From JAYQKL01 sp049889415 (lineage in GTDB: Bacteria; Pseudomonadota; Alphaproteobacteria; RS24), in assembly GCA_049889415.1 (NCBI GenBank), contig JBMHDL010000005.1:1-64000 (forward strand): DNA of 64,000 bases. The letters run 5' to 3'. The translations under genes and the position numbers were made by a program. Shown piece by piece: positions 43,308-51,384 of the stretch. The notes beneath the pieces are model-generated. The model saw only the letters and a program-made list of their open reading frames with translations. It did no database searches and was not told the origin of the DNA. Numbering within the stretch: position 1 is the stretch's first letter; the number at the start of each line of letters is the position of its first letter.

Positions 43308-44060
43308 ATGATAAAGATTGACGGCATCACGAAACGGTTCGGCACGGTTACCGCTTTGGACAATGTTTCGCTTTCCGTGTCCGCAGGAAAATCATTGGCA
43401 GTCATCGGGCCGGCGGCGTCCGGGAAGTCGGTGTTGCTGAAGCTGATCGCCGGGCTTTATGCGCCGGATGACGGACAGATTGCGATTGCCGGAGCCCGCG
43501 CCGGCACGGTAGGGCAGAGGGATGAGGCGCTGAATTTAAGAATTGGCATGCTGTTTCAGCAAAATGCGCTGTTTGACAGTTTGCCGGTTTGGGAAAATAT
43601 TGCCTTCCGCCTGTTGATGACAGGAACACCCCGCGAGGCAGCACGGGCTGAGAGTGAGGCGCTTCTCGAACGGGTTGGCTTGGCGCCGGACACTGCCGAT
43701 TTGTTCCCGTCCGATTTGTCGGGCGGCATGCAAAAGCGGGTCGGGTTTGCCAGAGCTTTGGCGACGGGCGCTGATATTCTCCTGCTTGACAATCCGACAG
43801 CCGGTCTTGACCCCATTCTGGCGGCACGGATTGACCGGATGATTTCGCGTCTGGCCCGTGACAGCGGCGCGACGGTGATTTCTGTGACCGGCAACATGGT
43901 TGGCATCCAGGAGGCATATGATGAAATTGCTGTGCTGGATAAAGGCCAGATCAAATGGCAGGGGGCGGCGCAGTTGGCACGCACCGACCCCAACCCCTGG
44001 TTACGCCAGCTTGTTGACGGACGCCGGGACGGACCGATAGATGTGATGGCAGCGGAATAA
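43308..44060 (+). CDS. MlaF-like ABC ATPase lacking catalytic Glu and switch His
   Basis: A 250-residue ATP-binding protein closest to MlaF/MceG, from IGMLFQQNALFDSLPVWENI (79-98) and the tail with GRRDGPID. Walker A is intact (GPAASGKS, 34-41), as are Q84 and the signature LSGGMQ (137-142). Walker B reads ILLLDN: D161 is followed by N162 where the catalytic glutamate belongs. The switch segment reads VTGNM with G195 where histidine belongs. It may bind but hardly hydrolyse ATP. No MlaE permease or MlaD lies nearby. It starts after the GAF-membrane gene and ends three bases before msrA. Confidence 0.82.
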   Translation: MIKIDGITKRFGTVTALDNVSLSVSAGKSLAVIGPAASGKSVLLKLIAGLYAPDDGQIAIAGARAGTVGQRDEALNLRIGMLFQQNALFDSLPVWENIAFRLLMTGTPREAARAESEALLERVGLAPDTADLFPSDLSGGMQKRVGFARALATGADILLLDNPTAGLDPILAARIDRMISRLARDSGATVISVTGNMVGIQEAYDEIAVLDKGQIKWQGAAQLARTDPNPWLRQLVDGRRDGPIDVMAAE

Positions 44061-44063
44061 GAG

Positions 44064-44738
44064 ATGATGGGCGTGTTTGGAAAGAAAAACCTTATGCCGA
44101 CGGCGGCGCAGGCACTACCCGGCCGGGCTGAGGCCATTGCCGTCAGTCCGGCACATTTTGTCCTGAACACGCCGATGCATGAGCCATGGCCGGAGGGTGC
44201 GGCAGTCGCAATGTTCGGGATGGGCTGCTTTTGGGGCGCGGAACGCAAATTCTGGGAAGGCGCCGAGGTCTATTCAACTCAAGTCGGCTATGCAGCGGGG
44301 TTCACCCCGAATCCGACCTATGAAGAAGTTTGCTCGGGGGCGACGGGACATAATGAGGTGGTTCGGGTCGTCTATGAGCCGAGCACAACAGATTTTGGAA
44401 CCTTGCTGAAGATTTTCTGGGACAATCATGACCCGACACAGGGCATGCGGCAGGGCAATGATGTCGGCACGCAATACCGCTCGGGCATTTACACCTTCAC
44501 CCAGTTACAGTTTGAACAGGCATCGGCATCCCGCGACATGTTTCAAGAGCATTTGCGCCGGGCCGGATTTGGTGACATCACAACCGAAATCATCTCCGCT
44601 CCGGCATTTTTTTATGCCGAGGACTACCACCAGCAATATTTGGGCAAGAATCCGTTCGGCTATTGCGGCTTGGGGGGCACGGGTGTGCGTTGCCCGGTTC
44701 CGGGTCCGGCCATGGATAACCTGCCGGAAAATCAATAA
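44064..44738 (+). CDS. msrA: peptide-methionine (S)-S-oxide reductase MsrA
   Basis: A 224-residue repair enzyme reducing methionine-S-sulfoxide in proteins. The catalytic cysteine is C55 in FGMGCFWGAER. Further motifs are HNEVVRV, TQYRSGIY and the ending GYCGLGGTGVRCPVPG with recycling cysteines. The N-terminal 45 residues are an extension as in longer MsrA forms. No signal peptide is seen. It overlaps the convergent TonB receptor gene by seven bases. Confidence 0.94.
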   Translation: MMGVFGKKNLMPTAAQALPGRAEAIAVSPAHFVLNTPMHEPWPEGAAVAMFGMGCFWGAERKFWEGAEVYSTQVGYAAGFTPNPTYEEVCSGATGHNEVVRVVYEPSTTDFGTLLKIFWDNHDPTQGMRQGNDVGTQYRSGIYTFTQLQFEQASASRDMFQEHLRRAGFGDITTEIISAPAFFYAEDYHQQYLGKNPFGYCGLGGTGVRCPVPGPAMDNLPENQ

Positions 44739-46723
44739 AACCATTTGAGCCGCATCGACCAGCGGCGGGCCGCACCCGGGAAGTATCGGGCAGTGCCGAA
44801 GGCAAAGTCGGCCCGGCGCGCATAGGCACGGTCCAAGGCGTTATCCAGGGCAAAATCCAGTGACAGGTGCTCATCCGCCCGCCAACGAACGGCCAAATCG
44901 AGGAGATTGTGACCGTCATAAAAGCGGGTATTGGCCTCATTTGTTGCGTATCTGCCGACATAGTGCCATTTGCCGGAGACCGTCCATTTTGATGTCGGTT
45001 CATAGGTCAGGCCAATCAGGGCCAGCCTGCGGGGGGCACTGTCAATATCAGCGCCGGCAACAATGCCGTTCGGGCCATGACTGAAGGCGTAGAGGTGACG
45101 GGCATAAGATGCGGACAATTCCAAACCAAGCCGTTCCGTCAATGCGCCTGACAATGACAATTCCAGTCCCTCATGCTCGGTTTTGCCATTGGAAACATTT
45201 TCGGAATTGGAGTCGCGGAAATAATAATTGCCTTTTTTCATTTTGAAAACGCTGACCTCGATTTCCACAGGCCTTGAAAAAGTGCGCCAGCCGATTTCGG
45301 CACTGTCGAGCTTCTCCGGGCGTATCTCCCCGACCGATTGGCCGGTGCGTAGGCGGTACAGATCGGTGGTCTGAGGCGCCCGTGTGCCGCGCGACAGATT
45401 GGCAAAGAAAACGACATGCCCTGAACGGTGAGTCAGGCCGATTTTCGGTGACAGCGTATCATAGTCATCATTGCGGCTGCCCGGTCGCAAGAAACGTCCA
45501 AATGCCCCGTCAGATGTGCGGTTCGTGTAGTGATAATCCGTCAGGTCATACCGCAGGCCCGTGGTCAGGCGAGTGGTGTCACGCCAGCGCCATTCAGCGT
45601 GCAGATAGGGGGAGACGGTCTTGGCGTCGACCTCATAATCATAGTGCAGCCCCGGAAGGTATCCGAAAATGGCGGGATTGGTCTGATATTGCCAGAGCTT
45701 ACCCCGCGTTATCTCTGCATCCAACCCGGCGATCAGAATATGGCCGCCGTCAAGCGGACGATGATAGGCGCTCAAAATACCGAGGCTTTTATGTCCATTT
45801 TTCTCAAGCGGATCGGCAGAGGCCAGAAAGTGCATTCTGAAATCCATGTGATTTTTTCGCGCATAGGGTGTGAGGATGAGTTTGCCGTCGGACAATTGCT
45901 GTTCAATCCTCAGGGCTGTGCGGATTGACCAAGCATCACGATGGGCGTTTTTATCAGCATTGCCTTTTGCGACTGCCTCATTTCTGAAATCCGCGGCATA
46001 GCCGGCGGTTTCCTGATTCAGGTTCATGCCGGCCAAAGAGAAGCTGAAGCTTCTGTCACCTGCTTCCCAATGCGTTTGCAAGCGAAATTTCTGACTGGCG
46101 AACCCTGATGCAGCCCTTTCCCCTTCTTCTTCGCCGGACAGGTCAAGGCTGAGGCGGGCGGCGGCGGCGCCAAGCTCAAATCCTGATGCACCGGCCAGCC
46201 TGTAGCGCCCATAGGAGCCGATCAAAGCCGAGGCATGGGATCCGCTGTCGCGGGCATCGACGGGGATGACATTAATCAGGCCATGTAGGGCGTTAGAGCC
46301 GTACAGGGCGCTACCCGGCCCGCGGACAACCTCCACGCGTGCGCTGTCCTCCAGCATCACATCCATCAGCCCGTTGACATTAGCGAAACCGGCGGCCCGT
46401 AACCCGATGCTGTTTTCCATGACCAAAAACGAGCCAGCCCCGGCACCGCCGGTCAGCACCGGCGAGCGGATGGCGGTCAAATGCTCCTGACCGCTGCCCT
46501 GCTGGATGTTTACGCCCGGCAGGCGGTTGAGGGTGTCAGCCGGATACAGCGACAGAATGTCCTGCGTGTCAGCCAGGGCGATATTGCCCGGATTATAGGC
46601 CCGCTCACTGCTGGCGCGTTGTGTGGTGACAATCAGATTGTCGGGCAGGCTCTGTGCGGTGCCGTCAAAAGCGCTGCAGAAAAGGCCTGCCGCAAAAACA
46701 GCGCGTTGGAAATGCGGTCTCAT
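44732..46723 (-). CDS. TonB-dependent outer membrane receptor
   Basis: A 663-residue outer-membrane receptor. A signal peptide of about 24 residues is followed by a plug domain (about 35-155) with LNRLPGVNIQQGSG and VEVVRGPGSALYGSNALHG. A 22-strand-type barrel follows, and the chain ends in LKWFY with a terminal aromatic. Imports a siderophore, cobalamin or other ligand; which one is not visible. ATG 46723 lies seven bases after the KpsF-type gene, so it is the third gene of the galU unit. No periplasmic binding protein is near. Confidence 0.88.
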   Translation of the reverse strand: MRPHFQRAVFAAGLFCSAFDGTAQSLPDNLIVTTQRASSERAYNPGNIALADTQDILSLYPADTLNRLPGVNIQQGSGQEHLTAIRSPVLTGGAGAGSFLVMENSIGLRAAGFANVNGLMDVMLEDSARVEVVRGPGSALYGSNALHGLINVIPVDARDSGSHASALIGSYGRYRLAGASGFELGAAAARLSLDLSGEEEGERAASGFASQKFRLQTHWEAGDRSFSFSLAGMNLNQETAGYAADFRNEAVAKGNADKNAHRDAWSIRTALRIEQQLSDGKLILTPYARKNHMDFRMHFLASADPLEKNGHKSLGILSAYHRPLDGGHILIAGLDAEITRGKLWQYQTNPAIFGYLPGLHYDYEVDAKTVSPYLHAEWRWRDTTRLTTGLRYDLTDYHYTNRTSDGAFGRFLRPGSRNDDYDTLSPKIGLTHRSGHVVFFANLSRGTRAPQTTDLYRLRTGQSVGEIRPEKLDSAEIGWRTFSRPVEIEVSVFKMKKGNYYFRDSNSENVSNGKTEHEGLELSLSGALTERLGLELSASYARHLYAFSHGPNGIVAGADIDSAPRRLALIGLTYEPTSKWTVSGKWHYVGRYATNEANTRFYDGHNLLDLAVRWRADEHLSLDFALDNALDRAYARRADFAFGTARYFPGAARRWSMRLKWFY

Positions 46724-46730
46724 ATGGAGA

Positions 46731-47693
46731 CTAGGCCGTGCCAAGTCTTAGAAGATCATGCAGATGCAAAAAGCCGACGGCCTGGCCCTGCTCGCAGATG
46801 AACAGGCCCTGAATTTTATTCTCATTCATAATCGACAGGGCTTCAGCCGCGATGATGTCGCCGGTGATTGTTTTCGGCTCAGGGGTCATGATGTCGCCGG
46901 TGGTTTTGTCCAGAAGGTCTCCGCCCATATGACGCCGCAAATCCCCGTCAGTGATGATACCGACCAAAGTGCCGGTGCCGTCCCTAACTCCTAAACAGCC
47001 AAAACCCATCTGGCTCATCAGGACAATGGCTTCCGACATCAGTGTGTCCCGGTCGGTCAGGGGCAGGGCGTCCCCTTGATGCATGATGTCTGCGACCGTA
47101 GTCAGGCTGGCTCCGAGCTTGCCGCCGGGGTGAAATTTCCTGAAATCGGAGGCGGTGAACCCGCGGCGTTCAAGCAGGGCAATGGCTAAAGCGTCCCCGA
47201 GCGCCAGCTGCATGGTGGTGGAGGTGGTCGGCGCCAGCCCGTTGGGACAGGCTTCCGGTGCGGAAGGCAGGGTCAGGCAGATATTCGCCGCCGCGCCGAG
47301 CGCGCTGCTCCGGCTGGAGGTCATCGCCACCAGCGGAATATTGAACCGTTTGACGTAACCAAGCAGGCTGCTGAGTTCCGGGGTTTCGCCCGACCAGGAC
47401 AGACCGAGAACGACGTCGCCCTCCATAATCATGCCCAAATCGCCATGGCTGGCTTCCCCCGGATGCACGTAATAGGCAGGCGTTCCGGTAGACGCTAGCG
47501 TCGCGGTAATTTTTTTGGCGATGTGGCCGCTTTTGCCCATGCCGGTCACAATCAGACGACCTTGGGTCGTCCCAATCAGTTCCACGGCCTGCTCAAAATC
47601 AGTACCAAGGCTTTCTTCAAGCAGACGCAAACCCTCCCGCTCAGTACTGAGTGTGGCGCGGGCGGAGTGCAATGCTGTTTCTGAACTACTCAT
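46731..47693 (-). CDS. kdsD: KpsF/GutQ-family arabinose-5-phosphate isomerase
   Basis: A 320-residue enzyme making arabinose-5-phosphate from ribulose-5-phosphate, the first step toward Kdo for lipopolysaccharide. The SIS domain has GMGKSGHIAKKITATL near residue 52 and HPGEASHGDLGMI near 80. Two CBS repeats fill the C-terminal 110 residues. A downstream GutQ-like role is an alternative. It follows galU by 12 bases, fitting an envelope-polysaccharide unit. Confidence 0.88.
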   Translation of the reverse strand: MSSSETALHSARATLSTEREGLRLLEESLGTDFEQAVELIGTTQGRLIVTGMGKSGHIAKKITATLASTGTPAYYVHPGEASHGDLGMIMEGDVVLGLSWSGETPELSSLLGYVKRFNIPLVAMTSSRSSALGAAANICLTLPSAPEACPNGLAPTTSTTMQLALGDALAIALLERRGFTASDFRKFHPGGKLGASLTTVADIMHQGDALPLTDRDTLMSEAIVLMSQMGFGCLGVRDGTGTLVGIITDGDLRRHMGGDLLDKTTGDIMTPEPKTITGDIIAAEALSIMNENKIQGLFICEQGQAVGFLHLHDLLRLGTA

Positions 47694-47705
47694 CAGCCTT
47701 GAATA

Positions 47706-48587
47706 TCACGTCTTGGAGAGCGTTTCCACTGTCTCACGAATATGAACCGCCAATGTCTGGTCCTCCATGGCATAGGCGATATTGGCGGCCAGAAATCCGG
47801 CCTTGTTGCCGCAATCATAACGCGTCCCGTTAAACCGGAAGCCGTGCAGCGGCACTTGGCCGATCAAATCCGCCATAGCATCGGTGATCTGGATTTCACC
47901 GCCGGCCCCGACCTTTGGATTGTCCAACTGATGCATAATGGCTGGGTCGAAGATATAACGGCCAATGATTGCGAGATTGGATGGTGCGTCTTCCGGTGCT
48001 GGTTTTTCCACCAGCCCGTTGATCCGCACCAGCCTATCATCATGAAATGTTGGGTCAGGCTCCAAGACGCCGTAGCGGAAGGTTTCTTCCTGCGGCACCT
48101 CCTCAATGGCGACAAGATTGCCACCTGTTTCTGCGTAGACTTCAACCATTTGCTCCAGGCATGTTTTGGGGTGCTTGACCATATCGTCCGGCAAAATCAC
48201 GGCAAACGGTTCGTCTCCGACCAGATCTTTGGCGCACCAGATGGCGTGACCAAGCCCTAGCGGTTCGGGCTGGAACACCTCATGGACACCCGCCTGGTCC
48301 GGTAGGCCAGCCTTTAGAAGCTCAAGCTCATCGGTTTTGCCGCGTTTTTCAAGCATGTCAGTGTATTTCTTGTTATGGCCGAAATGCTCCATAATGGCCT
48401 TTTTCTCGGGCGCGGACACAAAGATAAAGTCGGTGATGCCGGCAGATGCGGCCTCTTCCACAGCCCATTGAATCAGGGGCTTGTCGACGACTGGCAGCAT
48501 TTCTTTTGGAACCGCTTTGGTGGCGGGCAGGAAGCGAGTTCCCATGCCGGCGACAGGAAAAACGACTTTTTTGACGGGTTTGCGCAT
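47706..48587 (-). CDS. galU: UTP-glucose-1-phosphate uridylyltransferase
   Basis: A 293-residue nucleotidyltransferase producing UDP-glucose. The N-terminal VFPVAGMGTRFLPATKAVPK is the nucleotide-binding signature. VDKPLIQWAVEEA and PFAVILPDDM follow. The usual length for bacterial GalU. It starts the minus-strand unit galU, arabinose-5-phosphate isomerase, TonB receptor, and is divergent from the transglycosylase gene. Confidence 0.94.
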   Translation of the reverse strand: MRKPVKKVVFPVAGMGTRFLPATKAVPKEMLPVVDKPLIQWAVEEAASAGITDFIFVSAPEKKAIMEHFGHNKKYTDMLEKRGKTDELELLKAGLPDQAGVHEVFQPEPLGLGHAIWCAKDLVGDEPFAVILPDDMVKHPKTCLEQMVEVYAETGGNLVAIEEVPQEETFRYGVLEPDPTFHDDRLVRINGLVEKPAPEDAPSNLAIIGRYIFDPAIMHQLDNPKVGAGGEIQITDAMADLIGQVPLHGFRFNGTRYDCGNKAGFLAANIAYAMEDQTLAVHIRETVETLSKT

Positions 48588-48666
48588 GACACTCGAGAAT
48601 GTATTGGTAATTTAGTGTAAAGTTACACATATTTGACCGAGGTTCATACTGAATTAAACGAGAAAA

Positions 48667-49908
48667 ATGACTCATCACGCCTTTCCTGTCATCATTACCC
48701 ATATACTTAAGCGATTGAGCCTGCGCAGCCGTAATCTGATCCGGGCTGTCGGCGTTTTACTTTTCGCCGGACTGCTGTTGCCGCAGGCGCATGCCGAAAG
48801 TTTTGAGGCCTGGCTGTCCGGCGTGCGCACGGAAGCTGTCGGCAAGGGACTGTCGGCGTCCACTTTGCAGGCGCTTGACGGTCTTACCTTGGACCAGGAG
48901 GTATTGCAGCTTGCCGCCCGCCAGCCGGAATATGTCAAGCCGCCTTGGGCGTATCTCGAAACCATGGTATCGGATACCCGCAAGCGCCGCGGCAGGGAGC
49001 TTTTGGCGGAGAACAAGGCTTTGTTTGACCGGCTGGAGGCAGCATTTGGGGTTGACCGGGAACTGCTCGCCGCGATCTGGGGGATTGAGACCAATTTCGG
49101 TTCTTATCAGGGCAAAAAACACATTTTGCGCGCCTTGGCTACATTGGGCCATCAAGGGGGCCGTCGAACCGCATTTGGTCGGCAGCAATTATTGGCCGCT
49201 CTTAAGATTGTTGAGGCCGGGGACATTGCCGGGCCGCGTATGCTCGGCTCCTGGGCCGGGGCGATGGGGCAGACGCAATTTATCCCGACCACTTATCTTG
49301 CTTATGCGGTAGACTTCACCGGTGACGGCAAACGCGATGTCTGGGACAGCAAAGAGGATGCTCTCGGCTCGGCGGCGAATTATCTGTCGATTTCCGGCTG
49401 GCGTGACACGCAACGGTGGGGATATGAGGTCAGCCTTCCGGGCGCGTTTGATTACACCCTGGCGGACTTGAAAATACGCAAAAGCCTGTCAGAGTGGACT
49501 CAGTTGGGGGTAACCGGTATTGCTCTGCCGGTGCCACTGACCGACGAGCCGGCGGCCCTGTTTCTGCCTGCAGGCTATCGTGGTCCGGCCTTTTTGGTGA
49601 CCGGCAATTTCCGGGCCATTTTGCGCTACAATACGGCTCCTGCCTATGCGCTGGCGGCCGGTATTTTGTCTGACCACTATAAGGGGTTGGAAGGGGTCAT
49701 AACGCCATGGCCGCTGAATGAACGGCCGCTGCACCCCAAAGAGCTGCGTGACCTGCAAACCCGCTTGAGCGCCAATGGCTACGATACGGGCGGTGTTGAC
49801 GGCATGTTAGGCAGCCGCACCAAACAGGCAATCCGGGCTTTTCAGACGGATAAGGGCTTGGTGCCGGACGGCCACGCCACCCCGGGCCTGCTGGCCCTGT
49901 TACCATAA
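48667..49908 (+). CDS. lytic murein transglycosylase (MltB type) with peptidoglycan-binding domain
   Basis: A 413-residue periplasmic enzyme cleaving peptidoglycan glycan strands. The signal region is VGVLLFAGLLLPQAHA (about 28-43) after a long basic N-terminus. The catalytic glutamate is E141 in LLAAIWGIETNFGSYQG. MGQTQFIPTTYLAYAVDFTG is the family follow-on. A C-terminal peptidoglycan-binding repeat covers about 350-413 (LQTRLSANGYDTGGVDGMLG). No lipobox cysteine was seen, so it is probably soluble. A terminator follows directly. Confidence 0.9.
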   Translation: MTHHAFPVIITHILKRLSLRSRNLIRAVGVLLFAGLLLPQAHAESFEAWLSGVRTEAVGKGLSASTLQALDGLTLDQEVLQLAARQPEYVKPPWAYLETMVSDTRKRRGRELLAENKALFDRLEAAFGVDRELLAAIWGIETNFGSYQGKKHILRALATLGHQGGRRTAFGRQQLLAALKIVEAGDIAGPRMLGSWAGAMGQTQFIPTTYLAYAVDFTGDGKRDVWDSKEDALGSAANYLSISGWRDTQRWGYEVSLPGAFDYTLADLKIRKSLSEWTQLGVTGIALPVPLTDEPAALFLPAGYRGPAFLVTGNFRAILRYNTAPAYALAAGILSDHYKGLEGVITPWPLNERPLHPKELRDLQTRLSANGYDTGGVDGMLGSRTKQAIRAFQTDKGLVPDGHATPGLLALLP

Positions 49909-49935
49909 AAAAACCCCGCCATGGCGGGGTTTTTT
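49907..49935. terminator. bidirectional terminator between transglycosylase and gltD
   Basis: CCCCGCC/GGCGGGG with a tight ATG-containing loop, flanked by seven A before and six T after. It can therefore act on both strands, serving the convergent transglycosylase and gltBD units. Confidence 0.88.
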
Positions 49936-49954
49936 GTCTTCATCCTGACCGGAC

Positions 49955-51373
49955 TCAGCGCGGCAGGTTGGTTTTACCCATCAGGAACAGATCTACCTCG
50001 CGGGCGCATTGACGGCCCTCACGAATGGCCCAGACCACAAGCGACTGACCTCGGCGCATGTCACCGCAGGCGAAAGTCTTGGCACGGCTCGCCTGATAGG
50101 TCGCCGTATCGGCGGCGATATTGCCGCGATTATCCAGTTCCAGACCGAGCTGTTCGACCAGCCCTTCATGAACAGGATGAACGAAGCCCATCGCCAGCAA
50201 CACCAGATCGGCCGGCAGTTCAAACTCACTGCCTTCGACCTGCTGCATGTTTTCGTCAACCCGTACGCATTTGATCGCCTTGACCTGACCGTCATCACCA
50301 ATCACCTCTGTGGTCATGACGGAGAAGTCACGAGCGGCACCTTCTTCCTGGGAGGTTGAGGTGCGCATTTTCAAGGGCCAGTTCGGCCAGGTCATGGCCT
50401 TGTCTTCCTTTTCCGGCGGCATCGGCATGATTTCCAGTTGGGTCACAGACACGGCGCCCTGCCGGAAGCTGGTGCCGATGCAGTCGGAACCGGTGTCCCC
50501 ACCACCAATCACGACAACATTCTTGTCAGTGGCCATAATCGGCTCAACTTCACCAATCGGCTCCTGTCCGACCCGTCGGTTTTGCTGCGGCAGAAACTCC
50601 ATGGCAAAATGGATGCCGTCCAGATCACGGCCCGTGACCGGCAGGTCGCGGGGTTTCTCGGAACCTCCGGACAGCACCACGGCGTCATATTGCGCCTCCA
50701 GTTCCGTGGCATCAATATCCTGACCGATATGGGTGTTGTAATGGAAGGTCACGCCTTCGGCTTCCATCTGCTCGACCCGGCGGTCAATGAGACTCTTGCT
50801 CATTTTGAAGTCCGGAATACCGTAACGCATCAGGCCCCCGGCCTTGGCGTTTTTCTCATAGAGATGCACATCATGTCCGGCCCGCGCCAATTGTTGCGCT
50901 GCCGCCAAACCAGCCGGTCCGCTGCCGATGACAGCGACTTTTTTGCCGGTTTTCTCGGCATTCACCTGAGGTTGGATCCAGCCTTCTTCCCAGCCCTTGT
51001 CGACAATGGCACATTCGATGGACTTGATGGTGACCGGCTGGTCAATCAGGTTCAAGGTACAGCTTGCCTCACAGGGTGCCGGACAGATGCGACCGGTGAA
51101 TTCTGGAAAATTATTGGTTGATTGCAGATTATCCAAAGCCTGACGCCATTCCCCATTATAGGTCAGGTCGTTCCAGTCAGGGATCTGGTTGTTGACCGGA
51201 CACCCGTTATGGCAATAAGGCACGCCGCAATCCATGCAGCGCGATGCCTGGCTGGTCAATTCCTCATTTGACAGCGGAACAATGAATTCCTTGAAATGCT
51301 GCACCCGCTCCTCCGGGGCGACATAAGTCCTGTCATGGCGTTCATGCTCCAGAAATCCTGTTGGTTTTCCCAT
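49955..51373 (-). CDS. gltD: glutamate synthase (NADPH) small subunit
   Basis: A 472-residue iron-sulphur flavoprotein passing electrons from NADPH to GltB. N-terminal cysteine clusters CMDCGVPYCHNGCPVNN and CPAPCEASCTL bind two 4Fe-4S centres. The FAD motif VAVIGSGPAGLAAAQQL lies near residue 145, the NADPH motif VVVIGGGDTGSDC near 285, and FACGDMRRGQSLVVWAI at the end. AGGGAGAAA precedes the ATG. It follows gltB by 11 bases. Confidence 0.95.
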   Translation of the reverse strand: MGKPTGFLEHERHDRTYVAPEERVQHFKEFIVPLSNEELTSQASRCMDCGVPYCHNGCPVNNQIPDWNDLTYNGEWRQALDNLQSTNNFPEFTGRICPAPCEASCTLNLIDQPVTIKSIECAIVDKGWEEGWIQPQVNAEKTGKKVAVIGSGPAGLAAAQQLARAGHDVHLYEKNAKAGGLMRYGIPDFKMSKSLIDRRVEQMEAEGVTFHYNTHIGQDIDATELEAQYDAVVLSGGSEKPRDLPVTGRDLDGIHFAMEFLPQQNRRVGQEPIGEVEPIMATDKNVVVIGGGDTGSDCIGTSFRQGAVSVTQLEIMPMPPEKEDKAMTWPNWPLKMRTSTSQEEGAARDFSVMTTEVIGDDGQVKAIKCVRVDENMQQVEGSEFELPADLVLLAMGFVHPVHEGLVEQLGLELDNRGNIAADTATYQASRAKTFACGDMRRGQSLVVWAIREGRQCAREVDLFLMGKTNLPR

Positions 51374-51384
51374 CTTATTTCTCC

